From contig CAMYJT010000020.1 of assembly GCA_947258785.1 (NCBI GenBank), positions 1 through 45,568 of the forward strand: a stretch of 45,568 bases of DNA, written 5' to 3'. The DNA is from an uncultured Gammaproteobacteria bacterium (lineage in GTDB: Bacteria > Pseudomonadota > Gammaproteobacteria > Arenicellales > JAANXG01). Positions 1 through 8,007 of the stretch are shown here, piece by piece. Under the pieces are notes generated by a model that was given only the letters and a program-made list of their open reading frames with translations, did no database searches and was not told where the DNA came from. Every line of letters begins with the position of its first letter. The first letter of the stretch is position 1. The translations under genes and the position numbers were made by a program.

Positions 1-147
1 TACCTGGTGAAATGCGACAGTGAAACGACGACTCAAAATGACATCGACCTTGGGATTGTCAACATCATTGTCGGGTTTGCGCCATTGAAGCCCGCCGAGT
101 TCGTGATCATCAAGATTCAGCAACTCGCTGGCCAGGTTGAAACTTAA
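1..147 (+). CDS. Contractile tail sheath protein, C-terminal end (partial)
   Basis: An open frame enters from the left edge and ends in TAA just before the tube gene. The 48 visible residues include a stretch reading LGIVNIIVGFAPLKPAEFV, which is typical of the C-terminal domain of phage-tail-like sheath proteins (Afp2-4/Pvc2-4, T4 gp18 family). In this family the C-terminus forms strands that link neighbouring sheath subunits. Its place immediately upstream of the tube gene supports the assignment, since sheath-then-tube is the usual eCIS order. The start and the bulk of the protein lie outside the window, so it cannot be said whether one or several sheath paralogues precede it. Confidence 0.8.
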   Translation, partial: YLVKCDSETTTQNDIDLGIVNIIVGFAPLKPAEFVIIKIQQLAGQVET

Positions 148-158
148 GGAGTCACACA

Positions 159-671
159 ATGGCACAATTCTCTGTGAATCCGCAGCGATTCGATCCCTAC
201 AAGAATTTCAAGTTCCGCATCAAATGGGACGGGCGCTATGTCGCCGGCGTGAGCAAGGTTGGCGCACTGAAGCGAACCACCGATGTTGTGGAGCATCGCG
301 AAGGCGGTGATCCCAGTACGATACGAAAATCGCCGGCGCAGACCAAATACGAAGCACTGACCCTGGAGCGGGGCGTGACCCACGATCCGGAATTCGAGAA
401 CTGGGCGAACAAGGTCTGGAACTTCGGCTCCGGTTTGGGCGCTGAATCGTCGCTGCAGGATTTCCGTAAAGACGTCATCATCGACCTCTATAACGAGGCC
501 GGGCAGCTGGCCATCTCCTACAAGGTCTACCGCTGCTGGGTGTCCGAGTACCAGGCCCTGCCGGAGCTCGACGCGAGCGGCAACGCGGTGGCGATTCAGA
601 CGCTCAAACTCGAGAATGAAGGTTGGGAGCGCGACCGAGATGTTGTGGAACCCGCCGAGCCCAGCCTCTGA
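159..671 (+). CDS. eCIS inner tube protein (gp19/Hcp-like fold)
   Basis: This 170-residue protein matches the conserved tail-tube family (T4 gp19, Afp1/Afp5, Pvc1/Pvc5) in size and pattern. It starts with FDPYKNFKFRIKWDGRYVAG, then a SKVGALKRTT loop, an EHREGGDPSTIRKSPAQTKY segment and a late strand reading YKVYRCWVSEYQALPELDA. Stacked hexameric rings of this protein form the rigid tube that is driven into the target when the sheath contracts. The ATG follows an AAGGAG ribosome site at about 146-151 and lies 11 bases after the sheath stop, which indicates co-transcription. Only one tube gene is visible; Afp and PVC particles encode several tube paralogues, so others may lie to the left. Confidence 0.93.
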   Translation: MAQFSVNPQRFDPYKNFKFRIKWDGRYVAGVSKVGALKRTTDVVEHREGGDPSTIRKSPAQTKYEALTLERGVTHDPEFENWANKVWNFGSGLGAESSLQDFRKDVIIDLYNEAGQLAISYKVYRCWVSEYQALPELDASGNAVAIQTLKLENEGWERDRDVVEPAEPSL

Positions 672-689
672 TACACAGCAGGCGGGACT

Positions 690-1427
690 ATGCGTTCACT
701 GGCCGCGACAGAGGTTCTGAAACTCTGGGAGGCGGGTCGGCATCAGCGCCCCGCGCACCGAGCGCTCACCGTGCTCGGTATGGGTTATCCAGAGCTGTCA
801 CCCGACCGGCTCGCGATGCTCGAGGTCGGGGCCCGGGACGCGCGTCTATTTGCGATGCGGGAGAAAACCTTCGGTGACGCGCTCGACGTGTTTGTCGAGT
901 GCCCGCACTGCGGTCGGGAACTGCAGCTGACATTGAGCACCGAGGAGCTGCTCGTTGAAGCGGTCGATGCGGGGGGATCGGTCGGCGCGCAGCAAATCGA
1001 AATTGCCGATTATTCGATCTGTTTTCGTCTCCCAAACAGCGGCGATCTCGCTGCCGTTACCGATGTCGATGATGTCGAAGACGCGCGGCGAATGCTAGCG
1101 ACGCGGTGCCTGCTGAGTACAACGCATAATGGGAGGCCGATTCCGGCCGATGGATTGCCTGACCCGGTGGTTCGGGAGGTCGAGCAGCGGATCGAGGCGC
1201 TCGATCCCCAGGCCGACGTGGTAATCGATCTCCATTGTCCGGACTGCGAACACAGATGGGACGCTGTCTTCGACATCGCGTCATTCTTCTGGGCCGAGCT
1301 GCAGTCCTGCGCACAACGCCTGTTGCGGGAAGTCCACGTGCTCGCCAAGGCCTACGGATGGAGCGAACCGGAGATCCTGTCGCTGACACCGGCACGCCGC
1401 CGCCGGTATCTGAGCATGGTGTGCTGA
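690..1427 (+). CDS. T4-type baseplate hub assembly protein with zinc-ribbon motifs
   Basis: A 245-residue protein of the kind found directly after the tube gene in many eCIS loci, related to T4-type baseplate hub assembly proteins (gp26/gp51-like). The N-terminal part (MRSLAATEVLKLWEAG) is a helical segment typical of the group. Two CPxC pairs are visible: C71-P-H-C74-G and C183-P-D-C186. They are probably the two halves of one zinc site or two separate ribbons. In T4 such proteins help assemble the central hub and may not stay in the mature particle, so a chaperone role is inferred. The stop codon overlaps the next ATG (ATGA at 1427), indicating translational coupling. Confidence 0.7.
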   Translation: MRSLAATEVLKLWEAGRHQRPAHRALTVLGMGYPELSPDRLAMLEVGARDARLFAMREKTFGDALDVFVECPHCGRELQLTLSTEELLVEAVDAGGSVGAQQIEIADYSICFRLPNSGDLAAVTDVDDVEDARRMLATRCLLSTTHNGRPIPADGLPDPVVREVEQRIEALDPQADVVIDLHCPDCEHRWDAVFDIASFFWAELQSCAQRLLREVHVLAKAYGWSEPEILSLTPARRRRYLSMVC

Positions 1428-2206
1428 TGACCGGTTTGTTCACGCGACTCACCCAACGGGCCTTGGGCCTCGCGTCGCCGCTGGAGCCCCTCCGGTCACC
1501 CGCATTGGCCGTGGAGACTCTCGCGATACCGGATGCGACGACCCCGGCATCGGCCGATGCGGACGTCCCGGAAGCGGTCGCCGAACCCGAGTTCACGGCG
1601 CAGCGGCACCCAACACTAGTTGCTCCATCGGCCGCAAATACACCCGTCGATGATCCTCAACAGGAATCGATTGCCGATGTCCCGGCGTCGAGGCGGACGG
1701 CCGTCGAGCCGACCGGCCGTGCTCGAACGTCTGAGCACGTCGCGCGGGACCGACCCGCGCACCGCCGCGGTGACCCTCAGACGCCAACGACAGAGAGCGC
1801 CCGGACCGAGGCTCAACCTGTACGGACAGCGAGTCACGACGATACTGCCACTCAGCGGGATACACGAGCGAACCGTGTCACGGCCGAGGCCTCCGCCGTT
1901 CATCCGCTGTCAGCGGAACCACGGACAAGCGCTGCCCCGGGCCCGGTCCGGCACTCTCAGCGCGTGGGCGCAACCGCGGCGCCGTCGGTACAACTCGCCA
2001 AGCCACGGGGTACCCCCGCACGATACGACGCCATCGATTCCACCACCCGAATGGAACCCGCCCCGACGGTCAAGGTGACCATCGGCCGGATCGAGGTTCG
2101 AGCGGTACACGAGCCCGTCGCACCGCCGCCCCGCCGACCGACACAGCCGGACAGGACGCTGTCCCTGGCGGACTACCTGGCGCAACGCCGGCGGGGTGAG
2201 CGATGA
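1427..2206 (+). CDS. Low-complexity Pro/Thr/Arg/Ala-rich protein of the eCIS operon, function unknown
   Basis: The frame is open from 1235, but the ATG at 1427 overlaps the previous stop and gives a 259-residue protein starting MTGLFTRLTQRALGLASPLE; this start is preferred. Most of the chain (about residues 20-240) is low in hydrophobics and rich in Pro, Thr, Ala, Arg and Glu, so it is probably disordered. Two short ordered elements stand out: the N-terminal helix and a C-terminal segment, VKVTIGRIEVRAVHEP followed by LSLADYLAQRRRGER. The VTIGRIEVRA-type strand followed by a short helix recurs in proteins placed just before DUF4255 cap proteins. A linker or adaptor role between the baseplate assembly protein and the cap is inference only. 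The gene ends in an ATGA overlap with the cap gene at 2203. Confidence 0.6.
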   Translation: MTGLFTRLTQRALGLASPLEPLRSPALAVETLAIPDATTPASADADVPEAVAEPEFTAQRHPTLVAPSAANTPVDDPQQESIADVPASRRTAVEPTGRARTSEHVARDRPAHRRGDPQTPTTESARTEAQPVRTASHDDTATQRDTRANRVTAEASAVHPLSAEPRTSAAPGPVRHSQRVGATAAPSVQLAKPRGTPARYDAIDSTTRMEPAPTVKVTIGRIEVRAVHEPVAPPPRRPTQPDRTLSLADYLAQRRRGER

Positions 2207-3516
2207 GCACGGCCCTCGCGCTGGCCGGGGTGACCGCGGTGTTGCGCAATCTGCTCAACGACGGGGTGATCAACAACGACGTGAGCGGTGTGCTCGGAAG
2301 CACCGTCACGGTGACTGCGCGGCCCCCGGACCGGGTCCTGGTCACCGACGGGTCCGAGAGCTCCCAGCTGAACCTGTTCCTGCATCAAGTTACGCCCAAC
2401 ACCGGCTGGTGTAACACGGGACTCCCGTCGCGAGACGGCCGGGGGACCGCGCGACTGAGCAATCCGCCGTTGGCGCTGGACCTGCACTATCTGTTGAGCG
2501 CCTATGAGGCGGACGAACTGCACGCGGAAATCCTGCTCGGATACGCCATGCAGCTCCTGCACGAGACACCGGTGCTTGGCCGCAACGATATCAATACGGC
2601 GCTGGCCCTGCCCGTGGAGGGGGAATCCGATCTGCCTTCGGCGCTGCGCTCCCTGGCGGGCTCAGGCCTAGCGAATCAGATTGAGCAGATCAAGATCACG
2701 CCGGAGTACTTGAACACCGAAGAAATGTCGAAGCTATGGACGGCGGTGCAGTCGCACTACCGGCCGACCGTGGCCTACCAGGCCTCTGTCGTGCTCATCG
2801 AATCCAACCGCCCGGCCCGCTCGCCGCTGCCGGTTTTGAGCCGGGGCGGGCGCGATCCGGTGACCGATCGCGAACGCGGCGTAGCGGTGCAAGCCAGCCT
2901 GATCCCGCCGGTGCCGATGATCGAAGCGGTGGTGCCGGCCGGGGGCCAGCCCGTCGCACGGCTGGGAGAGACCGTCGACCTCGTGGGCCATCACCTGGCC
3001 GGCACCGGACGTCAGGCGCTGTTGCGCAACGAACGCCTGGTGGTCGACGAGGCCCTCGCCGCCACGAACGCCGACGAGGCGGTGGCGCTCATGCAGTTTG
3101 TCATCCCCACGGCCAGGGCCGACGATTTCCCCGTGGGTCTGTACCAGGTCAGCGGCCGGGTGCGGCGGCCCGGAGAGACCGACCCGCGCACCACCAACCG
3201 GCTCGCCGTCGTGGTGGCGCCGGAAATCACCAACTTGCCCTTGAGCGTGACCCGCGACGGGAGCGGTGCGGCAAGTTTCAACCTGACCTTTCATCCCGAA
3301 CTGCGGGTGGGGCAGAGTGTGTTCCTGCTGCTCGGCCAGCAGGCGTTCGCCCCGCAATCCTTTACACCGCCCGTTGCCGACTTGGACTTCGTCGTCCCCG
3401 ACGCCCCGGTCGGCAACCACTTGGCGCGGCTGCGGATCGACGGCATCGACAGTCCCATCATCAACCACGCCGCCACGCCGCCGACGTTTTTCGACTTCCG
3501 GATCGACATCTCATGA
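2203..3516 (+). CDS. DUF4255/Pvc16-type cap (tail terminator) protein with extra C-terminal Ig-like domains
   Basis: The N-terminal 190 residues carry the DUF4255 (Pvc16 N-terminal) pattern: a hydrophobic start, TDGSESSQLNLFLHQVTPN, then NPPLALDLHYLLSAYEADEL and HAEILLGYAMQLLHETPVL. In Afp and PVC the homologue is the terminator or cap that closes the tube-sheath distal end and sets its length together with the tape measure. The remaining 240 residues are unlike a minimal cap. They look like two beta-sandwich domains of TIG/IPT type, with PMIEAVVPAGGQPVARLGETVDLVG opening the first and APEITNLPLSVTRDGSG the second. The ends overlap both neighbours by four bases (2203 and 3513). Confidence 0.88.
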   Translation: MSTALALAGVTAVLRNLLNDGVINNDVSGVLGSTVTVTARPPDRVLVTDGSESSQLNLFLHQVTPNTGWCNTGLPSRDGRGTARLSNPPLALDLHYLLSAYEADELHAEILLGYAMQLLHETPVLGRNDINTALALPVEGESDLPSALRSLAGSGLANQIEQIKITPEYLNTEEMSKLWTAVQSHYRPTVAYQASVVLIESNRPARSPLPVLSRGGRDPVTDRERGVAVQASLIPPVPMIEAVVPAGGQPVARLGETVDLVGHHLAGTGRQALLRNERLVVDEALAATNADEAVALMQFVIPTARADDFPVGLYQVSGRVRRPGETDPRTTNRLAVVVAPEITNLPLSVTRDGSGAASFNLTFHPELRVGQSVFLLLGQQAFAPQSFTPPVADLDFVVPDAPVGNHLARLRIDGIDSPIINHAATPPTFFDFRIDIS

Positions 3517-5474
3517 CCACCTCGGCGTCCAACGCCCATTCGGCGCCGGACTGGATTGGCGCGAATCAGCACGTGCTGACGGCCGAATTGGCGCGTCTCA
3601 AAACGTTGCTGAATGCGGGTGACAGCGAAACGGCGGCGAACGAACTGGCCCAGGCGCGCGCAAACCTCGCGCATCGGGGCGAGCCCGCTGCCGTCGATGT
3701 TCTGGCGCGCGTATTCAGCCTGAGTGGATTCGAGCGTGATTTGCTGCTGCTGTGTGCCGGCGTTGAATTGGCGAGTGATTTCCACGACACCGTGGCCCAG
3801 GTATCGGGCACCGGGCGCGCGGCGCCCACGTTCAGTCTCGGCTTTGCCGTGTTGCCGAACGCGCATTGGAGCGCCGCGACGCCCACTGCGCCACTGCGCC
3901 GCTGGCGGTTGCTCGAGCCCGACGTGGGTGACGGAATTATGCACCGCCCGCTGTCTATCGATGAACGCGTACTGCACTATTTAACCGGTGTGTCCTACCT
4001 GGATCGGCGCCTGCAAGGATTGATCGTCCCCGTCGACGGCGCCGACTCCGCCGCCGCGTATCAACCGGAGCTCGTCGAGCGGCTCGCCGCCCTGTGGTCG
4101 CCGGACCCGCACGGCGAACGAGCGCCGTTGGTGCAACTGTGCGGTCACCGGCGCTCCGCCAGCACCGGTATTGCGAGTCAGGCCTGCGCGTCGTTGGGTT
4201 TGACGCTGCATCGGATCTCATCCGCCGATATCCCCGACTCACCGGCAGAGCGGGAAGCCCTGGCACGGCTATGGGAACGGGAGGCGGCGCTCGGGAACGG
4301 CGCGATGTTGATCGACCACGACGCCGTCGCGGGGCGCGAGCTGGCTTGTTTTGTCGGGCAAACGCGAGGCTTGATCGTGTTGGCGACGGACGAACCGGTC
4401 GAACTGGACACGCGCCGGTCTGTCCGTCTGGACGTACCTGCAATCGACCGCGTGGCGCAACGGCGATTGTGGCGCGTCGCCCTGGGAGCGCAAGCCGATA
4501 TGCTCAACGGTCAGTTGGATCAGCTCGTCTCCCAATTCAATGTGGAGCCGGATTTGATGCACCTGGCTGCGTCCGACCTGGCGCAACAGCCGCCGGACAC
4601 CGGTGCAGCAGGGCTCGGCGCCGCTCTATGGCGGTTTTGCCGCAGCCAGTCGCGGCGGCGGCTCGATGCTTTGGCGCAACGGCTCGAGCCGGCGGCGTGC
4701 TGGGAAGACCTGGTCCTGCCGGAGACACAACGCCAGAACCTGCGCGAGATTGCTGTCCACGTCCGGCAACGCTTCCGGGTCTACGAGTCGTGGGGATTTG
4801 CAGAGAAGTCGTCGCGCGGACTGGGGATGGGGGTGTTGTTTGCCGGCGCCAGCGGTACCGGTAAGACGATGGCCGCAGAGGTGCTCGCCGGCGAGCTCGA
4901 TCTCGATCTGTACCGGATCGATCTTAGTGGCGTGGTGAGCAAATACATCGGCGAAACCGAGAAGAATCTCCGGCGGGTCTTTGCGGCCGCGGAGGACAGC
5001 GGAGCGATTCTCCTGTTCGACGAAGCCGACGCTCTGTTCGGCAAGCGCAGCGAGGTCAAAGACAGTCACGACCGCTACGCCAACATCGAGATCAGCTACC
5101 TGCTGCAGCGAATGGAGGCGTACCGCGGGCTCGCCATCCTGACCACCAACATGAAAAAGGCCCTGGACACGGCTTTCCTGCGCCGGATTCGCTTCGTCGT
5201 TCAGTTTCCCTTCCCGGATACCGGGCAACGGGCGGAGATCTGGAGACGGATCTTTCCGGCGCAGACACCGGTTGACGGCATCGACGTTAGGAGACTGGCG
5301 AGACTCGACATCGCGGGGGGCAACATTCGCAATATTGCGCTGCATGCGGCGTTCCTGGCTGCCGATGAGGGTGGGTCGGTCACCATGCGGCATTTAGCGC
5401 GCGCGGTCCGCCGGGAGTACGCGAAGCTCGAGAAGCCGGTGAACGAAAGCGAATTCAGGACCTGGGGTAGATAA
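3513..5474 (+). CDS. AAA+ ATPase, Pvc15/Afp15 type
   Basis: A 653-residue AAA+ ATPase. The frame is open far upstream, but the ATG at 3513 overlaps the cap-gene stop and yields the expected N-terminus; the upstream extension translates the cap gene out of frame. The N-terminal 390 residues form the helical and degenerate-ATPase region typical of Pvc15. The C-terminal AAA module has Walker A GASGTGKT (K451), Walker B LLFDEADALFGKR (D503, E504), a sensor-1 TTN and a following RRIRFVVQFPFPD segment with candidate arginine fingers. In Afp/PVC systems this ATPase is conserved, is absent from the mature particle and is needed for assembly or cargo loading; the exact substrate here is unknown. Confidence 0.92.
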   Translation: MTTSASNAHSAPDWIGANQHVLTAELARLKTLLNAGDSETAANELAQARANLAHRGEPAAVDVLARVFSLSGFERDLLLLCAGVELASDFHDTVAQVSGTGRAAPTFSLGFAVLPNAHWSAATPTAPLRRWRLLEPDVGDGIMHRPLSIDERVLHYLTGVSYLDRRLQGLIVPVDGADSAAAYQPELVERLAALWSPDPHGERAPLVQLCGHRRSASTGIASQACASLGLTLHRISSADIPDSPAEREALARLWEREAALGNGAMLIDHDAVAGRELACFVGQTRGLIVLATDEPVELDTRRSVRLDVPAIDRVAQRRLWRVALGAQADMLNGQLDQLVSQFNVEPDLMHLAASDLAQQPPDTGAAGLGAALWRFCRSQSRRRLDALAQRLEPAACWEDLVLPETQRQNLREIAVHVRQRFRVYESWGFAEKSSRGLGMGVLFAGASGTGKTMAAEVLAGELDLDLYRIDLSGVVSKYIGETEKNLRRVFAAAEDSGAILLFDEADALFGKRSEVKDSHDRYANIEISYLLQRMEAYRGLAILTTNMKKALDTAFLRRIRFVVQFPFPDTGQRAEIWRRIFPAQTPVDGIDVRRLARLDIAGGNIRNIALHAAFLAADEGGSVTMRHLARAVRREYAKLEKPVNESEFRTWGR

Positions 5475-5475
5475 A

Positions 5476-5733
5476 GTGCTGCCGATGAACATCGAGCTGG
5501 AAATTCAGGAACTCATCATGCATGGCTTTAAACGTGGTGAGCGGCATCAAATCGGCGCCGCCGTGCAGCGCGAGCTCACACGACTGCTGAGCGAGCGGGC
5601 TCTCCCGCCCAGGCTGACCACCGGTGGCGTGACACAGAAAATCGATGCCGGATCGTTTTCCGCGACGCCCAACTCGGCGGACACGGTGGGTACCCAACTC
5701 GCCGGGGCCGTCTATCGAGGAATTGCACAATGA
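5476..5733 (+). CDS. Small conserved eCIS-operon protein, function unknown
   Basis: An 85-residue protein beginning at GTG 5476, one base after the ATPase stop; an in-frame ATG at 5485 is an alternative start. The N-terminal half forms an amphipathic helix (NIELEIQELIMHGFKRGERHQIGAAVQREL) followed by a looser, Thr/Ser-rich tail (TTGGVTQKIDAGSF). Small proteins of this type with a GERHQIGAAVQREL-like core sit beside ATPases and baseplate genes in other phage-tail-like clusters. No enzymatic motif is seen. Its stop overlaps the ATG of a 28-codon frame at 5730, so it belongs to the same coupled operon. Confidence 0.6.
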   Translation: MLPMNIELEIQELIMHGFKRGERHQIGAAVQRELTRLLSERALPPRLTTGGVTQKIDAGSFSATPNSADTVGTQLAGAVYRGIAQ

Positions 5734-5816
5734 CGGCGCAGTCGGGCGTGTTATTGCCCCACCGGGCCGGCCGATGCGGCGCTGCCACTGAATCCGCAGG
5801 AGGGCCCGGCCGATGA
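5730..5816 (+). other. Possible 28-residue leader-like ORF bridging two operon genes
   Basis: ATG at 5730 overlaps the stop of the 85-residue gene (ATGA), and its TGA at 5814-5816 overlaps the ATG of the CIS_tube gene at 5813. It encodes MTAQSGVLLPHRAGRCGAAT and eight more residues, with no recognisable motif. A strong AGGAGG site for the next gene sits inside it (about 5799-5804). It may be a real micro-protein, a relic of a longer gene, or just a coupling device that carries ribosomes across the gap. Confidence 0.3.
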
Positions 5817-6469
5817 CCAATTTTCCCAATGCCCCACGACTTATCAAGGGCGGGATCGTGCTGATCGATCCGGAATCCGCACGCGTCGAACAGGTGATCC
5901 CTCTGCAGTACAACCCCGAATCGCTGAGCCGCAGTTTCCAGATCCAGAGCACTGAGAGTAGTGAGGGCGGCGATCGATCCCAGCCGCTCCGGATCAAGGG
6001 TCCGGCGGTGGAAACTCTGAAAGTCGAGGCCGAGATCGACGCAACGGATCTTCTCGAGGGCGGGGATTCCGAAACCACGGAACTGGGCATCCACCGCGAG
6101 TTGGCTGCCTTGGAATCTCTGGTCCACCCGGCCAGCGACGATCTGTTGTCGAATAACCGGCTGGCCCAACTCGGTACGCTCGAGATCATTCCGATGGAAA
6201 CACCGCTGACGCTGTTCGTGTGGAGTAAGCACCGGGTACTTCCGGTGCGCGTCACGGAACTCAGCGTCACCGAAGAGGCCTTCGATCCCGGGCTCAATCC
6301 CCTACGCGCCAAGGTCAGCCTCGGCCTGCGGGTACTGAGCGTCGACGATGTCGGCTTTGAACACAAGGGAGGCCATCTGTTCATGAATCATCTTCAGGGC
6401 AAGGAGACCCTGCGGGACAAGCAGACCGGCGCGAAACTGAGTGTCATGGGAATAGGAGAGATTGCGTGA
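5813..6469 (+). CDS. CIS tube/baseplate adaptor protein (Afp7/Pvc7 N-terminal type)
   Basis: A 218-residue protein with the CIS_tube pattern: a start reading KGGIVLIDPESARVEQVIPL, then QYNPESLSRSFQ, a central GPAVETLKVEAEIDATDLLEGG, then LFVWSKHRVLPVRVTELSVTEEAFDPGLNPLRAKVSLGLRVL. In Afp7/Pvc7 this domain joins the first tube ring to the hub and is normally followed in the same polypeptide by a LysM domain. Here the protein stops after the CIS_tube domain and the LysM-like part is a separate downstream gene, so the Afp7 function appears split. The ATG is preceded by AGGAGG at a spacing of about nine bases. Confidence 0.88.
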   Translation: MTNFPNAPRLIKGGIVLIDPESARVEQVIPLQYNPESLSRSFQIQSTESSEGGDRSQPLRIKGPAVETLKVEAEIDATDLLEGGDSETTELGIHRELAALESLVHPASDDLLSNNRLAQLGTLEIIPMETPLTLFVWSKHRVLPVRVTELSVTEEAFDPGLNPLRAKVSLGLRVLSVDDVGFEHKGGHLFMNHLQGKETLRDKQTGAKLSVMGIGEIA

Positions 6470-6512
6470 AGACTTGCATGCTCGCTGGTCTGCGAACCTG
6501 GGGGACTAGGTA

Positions 6513-6875
6513 ATGCGCGACACGCTGCCGGAGCTCATGTCAGTACCCGGCCTGGAAGCGGCTGGTTACCCCCCGACCAGCCGTTATCACGGTGTCACTG
6601 TCAAAACCCGGGAAACCTCCGCGGGTCGGCAGGAAGCCTATTTGAAAAGGCGATTTGTACCGCAGCCGGACAGATTCGTCCTGCTCAACCTTCACCAAAT
6701 TGTTCAGGGCGACCGGCTGGATAATCTCGCGCATCGTTATCTGGGTGACGCGGAGCAGTACTGGCGGATGTGCGACGCCAACGGCACGATGCGGCCCGCC
6801 GAGTTGACCGAGATCCCCGGCGCCGAGCTGCGCATCACCCTGCCGGAAGGCGTACCCGGAGGCACGGATGTCTAG
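6513..6875 (+). CDS. LysM-like baseplate protein (gp53/tail protein X-like)
   Basis: A 120-residue protein with a LysM-like second half: HQIVQGDRLDNLAHRYLGDAEQYWRMCDANG followed by GAELRITLPEG. This is the usual pattern of gp53/tail-protein-X modules in phage and eCIS baseplates, where the domain staples baseplate parts together and may contact peptidoglycan in related systems. The first 50 residues (PPTSRYHGVTVKTRETSAG) are family-typical linker. It follows the CIS_tube gene by 43 bases and overlaps the hub gene by eight bases (6868-6875). It probably supplies the LysM half of an Afp7-like function. Confidence 0.82.
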   Translation: MRDTLPELMSVPGLEAAGYPPTSRYHGVTVKTRETSAGRQEAYLKRRFVPQPDRFVLLNLHQIVQGDRLDNLAHRYLGDAEQYWRMCDANGTMRPAELTEIPGAELRITLPEGVPGGTDV

Positions 6876-8007
6876 TGCCATCCATTTAAGCCTGTTGATG
6901 GGGCCGGTCGTGCCGGTGCCGGTACCGCAATTGGTTGTGGACGCCTTGGACAGCGTGGAGGCCACCACGGCGGCAGGCGTATCCAGCGGTTTCAAACTCT
7001 CGTTTCGCTTTAACAGCGAATCGGAGCTGAACACCATCTTTCTGATTGCGGCGGGACAGAACACTTCGCCGGCGACGCCGCCTCTGCGGGTGCTCTTGAT
7101 CGTCACCCTCAACGGCACGCCACAGACCCTGTTCGACGGCGTGATGACCCGGGTGGAGGTACAGGCCGGGGGGCACGGTTCGCCGGGAACCGTTGCCGTC
7201 ACCGGCGAGGATCTGAGCAAGGCGATGGACATGCTGGACTTCAGCGGCCTGCCCTATCCGGCGATGCCGATCGAGGCACGGGTGGCGCTCATCTGTGCCA
7301 AGTATGCGGCGTACGGCATCGTCCCGCTGCCGGTGCCGGTGCTCTTCCCCGACGTGCCGATCCCGATCGAGCGCATACCCGCGCACCAGGGCACGGATCT
7401 GGCCTACCTGCAGCAGCTGGCCGAGGAGGTCGGCTATGTCTTCTACGTGGAGCCTGGCCCGGCGCCGGGCACAAACGTGGCTTACTTCGGTCCGGAGATC
7501 AAGGTCGGCGTTCCCCAACCGGCGCTCAACATCGATATGGACGCGCACACCAATGTCGAATCCCTGAACTTCAGCTTCGATCCCACCAAGGGTGTGCTGC
7601 CGGTGGTGTTCATACAAAACCAGATGTCTCGGGTGCCGATTCCGATCCCGATCCCCAATCTCAATCCACTGCAGCCTCCGCTCGGCGTCCTGGCGACGCC
7701 GCTAGCCAATGTCAGGGTGATGAAAGACACCGCCAAGATGAACCCGATGCAAGCGATCTCGCGGGGCTTGAGCGAGGCGAAGAAGTCACAGGACGCGGTG
7801 ACCGCCGACGGTGCGCTTGATGTATTGCGCTACGGGCGCATCCTCAAAGCACGTAAGTTGGTCGGTGTGCGCGGTGCGGGTGTGGCGTATGACGGTTTGT
7901 ACTACGTGGAAAGTGTTACCAGCACGCTCAAGCGCGGCGAGTTCAAGCAAAGCTTCCAACTCACGCGGAACGGCCTTATCTCCATCACACCGACAGTGCC
8001 GCCATGA
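6868..8007 (+). CDS. gp27-like baseplate hub protein (VgrG/Afp8 N-terminal half)
   Basis: A 379-residue hub protein. The N-terminal barrel has the expected alternation of strands (GFKLSFRFNSES, PLRVLLIVTLNGTPQTLFDG) and ends with a region near HQGTDLAYLQQLAEEVGYVFYVEPG, the sequence most characteristic of gp27/VgrG hub domains. The C-terminal part (GALDVLRYGRILKARKLVGVRGAGVAYDGLYYVESV) completes the second barrel. The trimer of this family is the symmetry adaptor between the sixfold tube and threefold spike. In Afp8/VgrG the OB-fold spike is fused to it; here that part is the next gene, overlapping by four bases. Confidence 0.88.
   Translation: MSSAIHLSLLMGPVVPVPVPQLVVDALDSVEATTAAGVSSGFKLSFRFNSESELNTIFLIAAGQNTSPATPPLRVLLIVTLNGTPQTLFDGVMTRVEVQAGGHGSPGTVAVTGEDLSKAMDMLDFSGLPYPAMPIEARVALICAKYAAYGIVPLPVPVLFPDVPIPIERIPAHQGTDLAYLQQLAEEVGYVFYVEPGPAPGTNVAYFGPEIKVGVPQPALNIDMDAHTNVESLNFSFDPTKGVLPVVFIQNQMSRVPIPIPIPNLNPLQPPLGVLATPLANVRVMKDTAKMNPMQAISRGLSEAKKSQDAVTADGALDVLRYGRILKARKLVGVRGAGVAYDGLYYVESVTSTLKRGEFKQSFQLTRNGLISITPTVPP

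Noticed and set aside
2736..3512. Upstream extension of the ATPase frame (259 codons)
   Set aside because: It overlaps the cap gene and reads as Arg/Gly/Ala-rich shadow sequence; the ATGA overlap at 3513 gives the family-like start.
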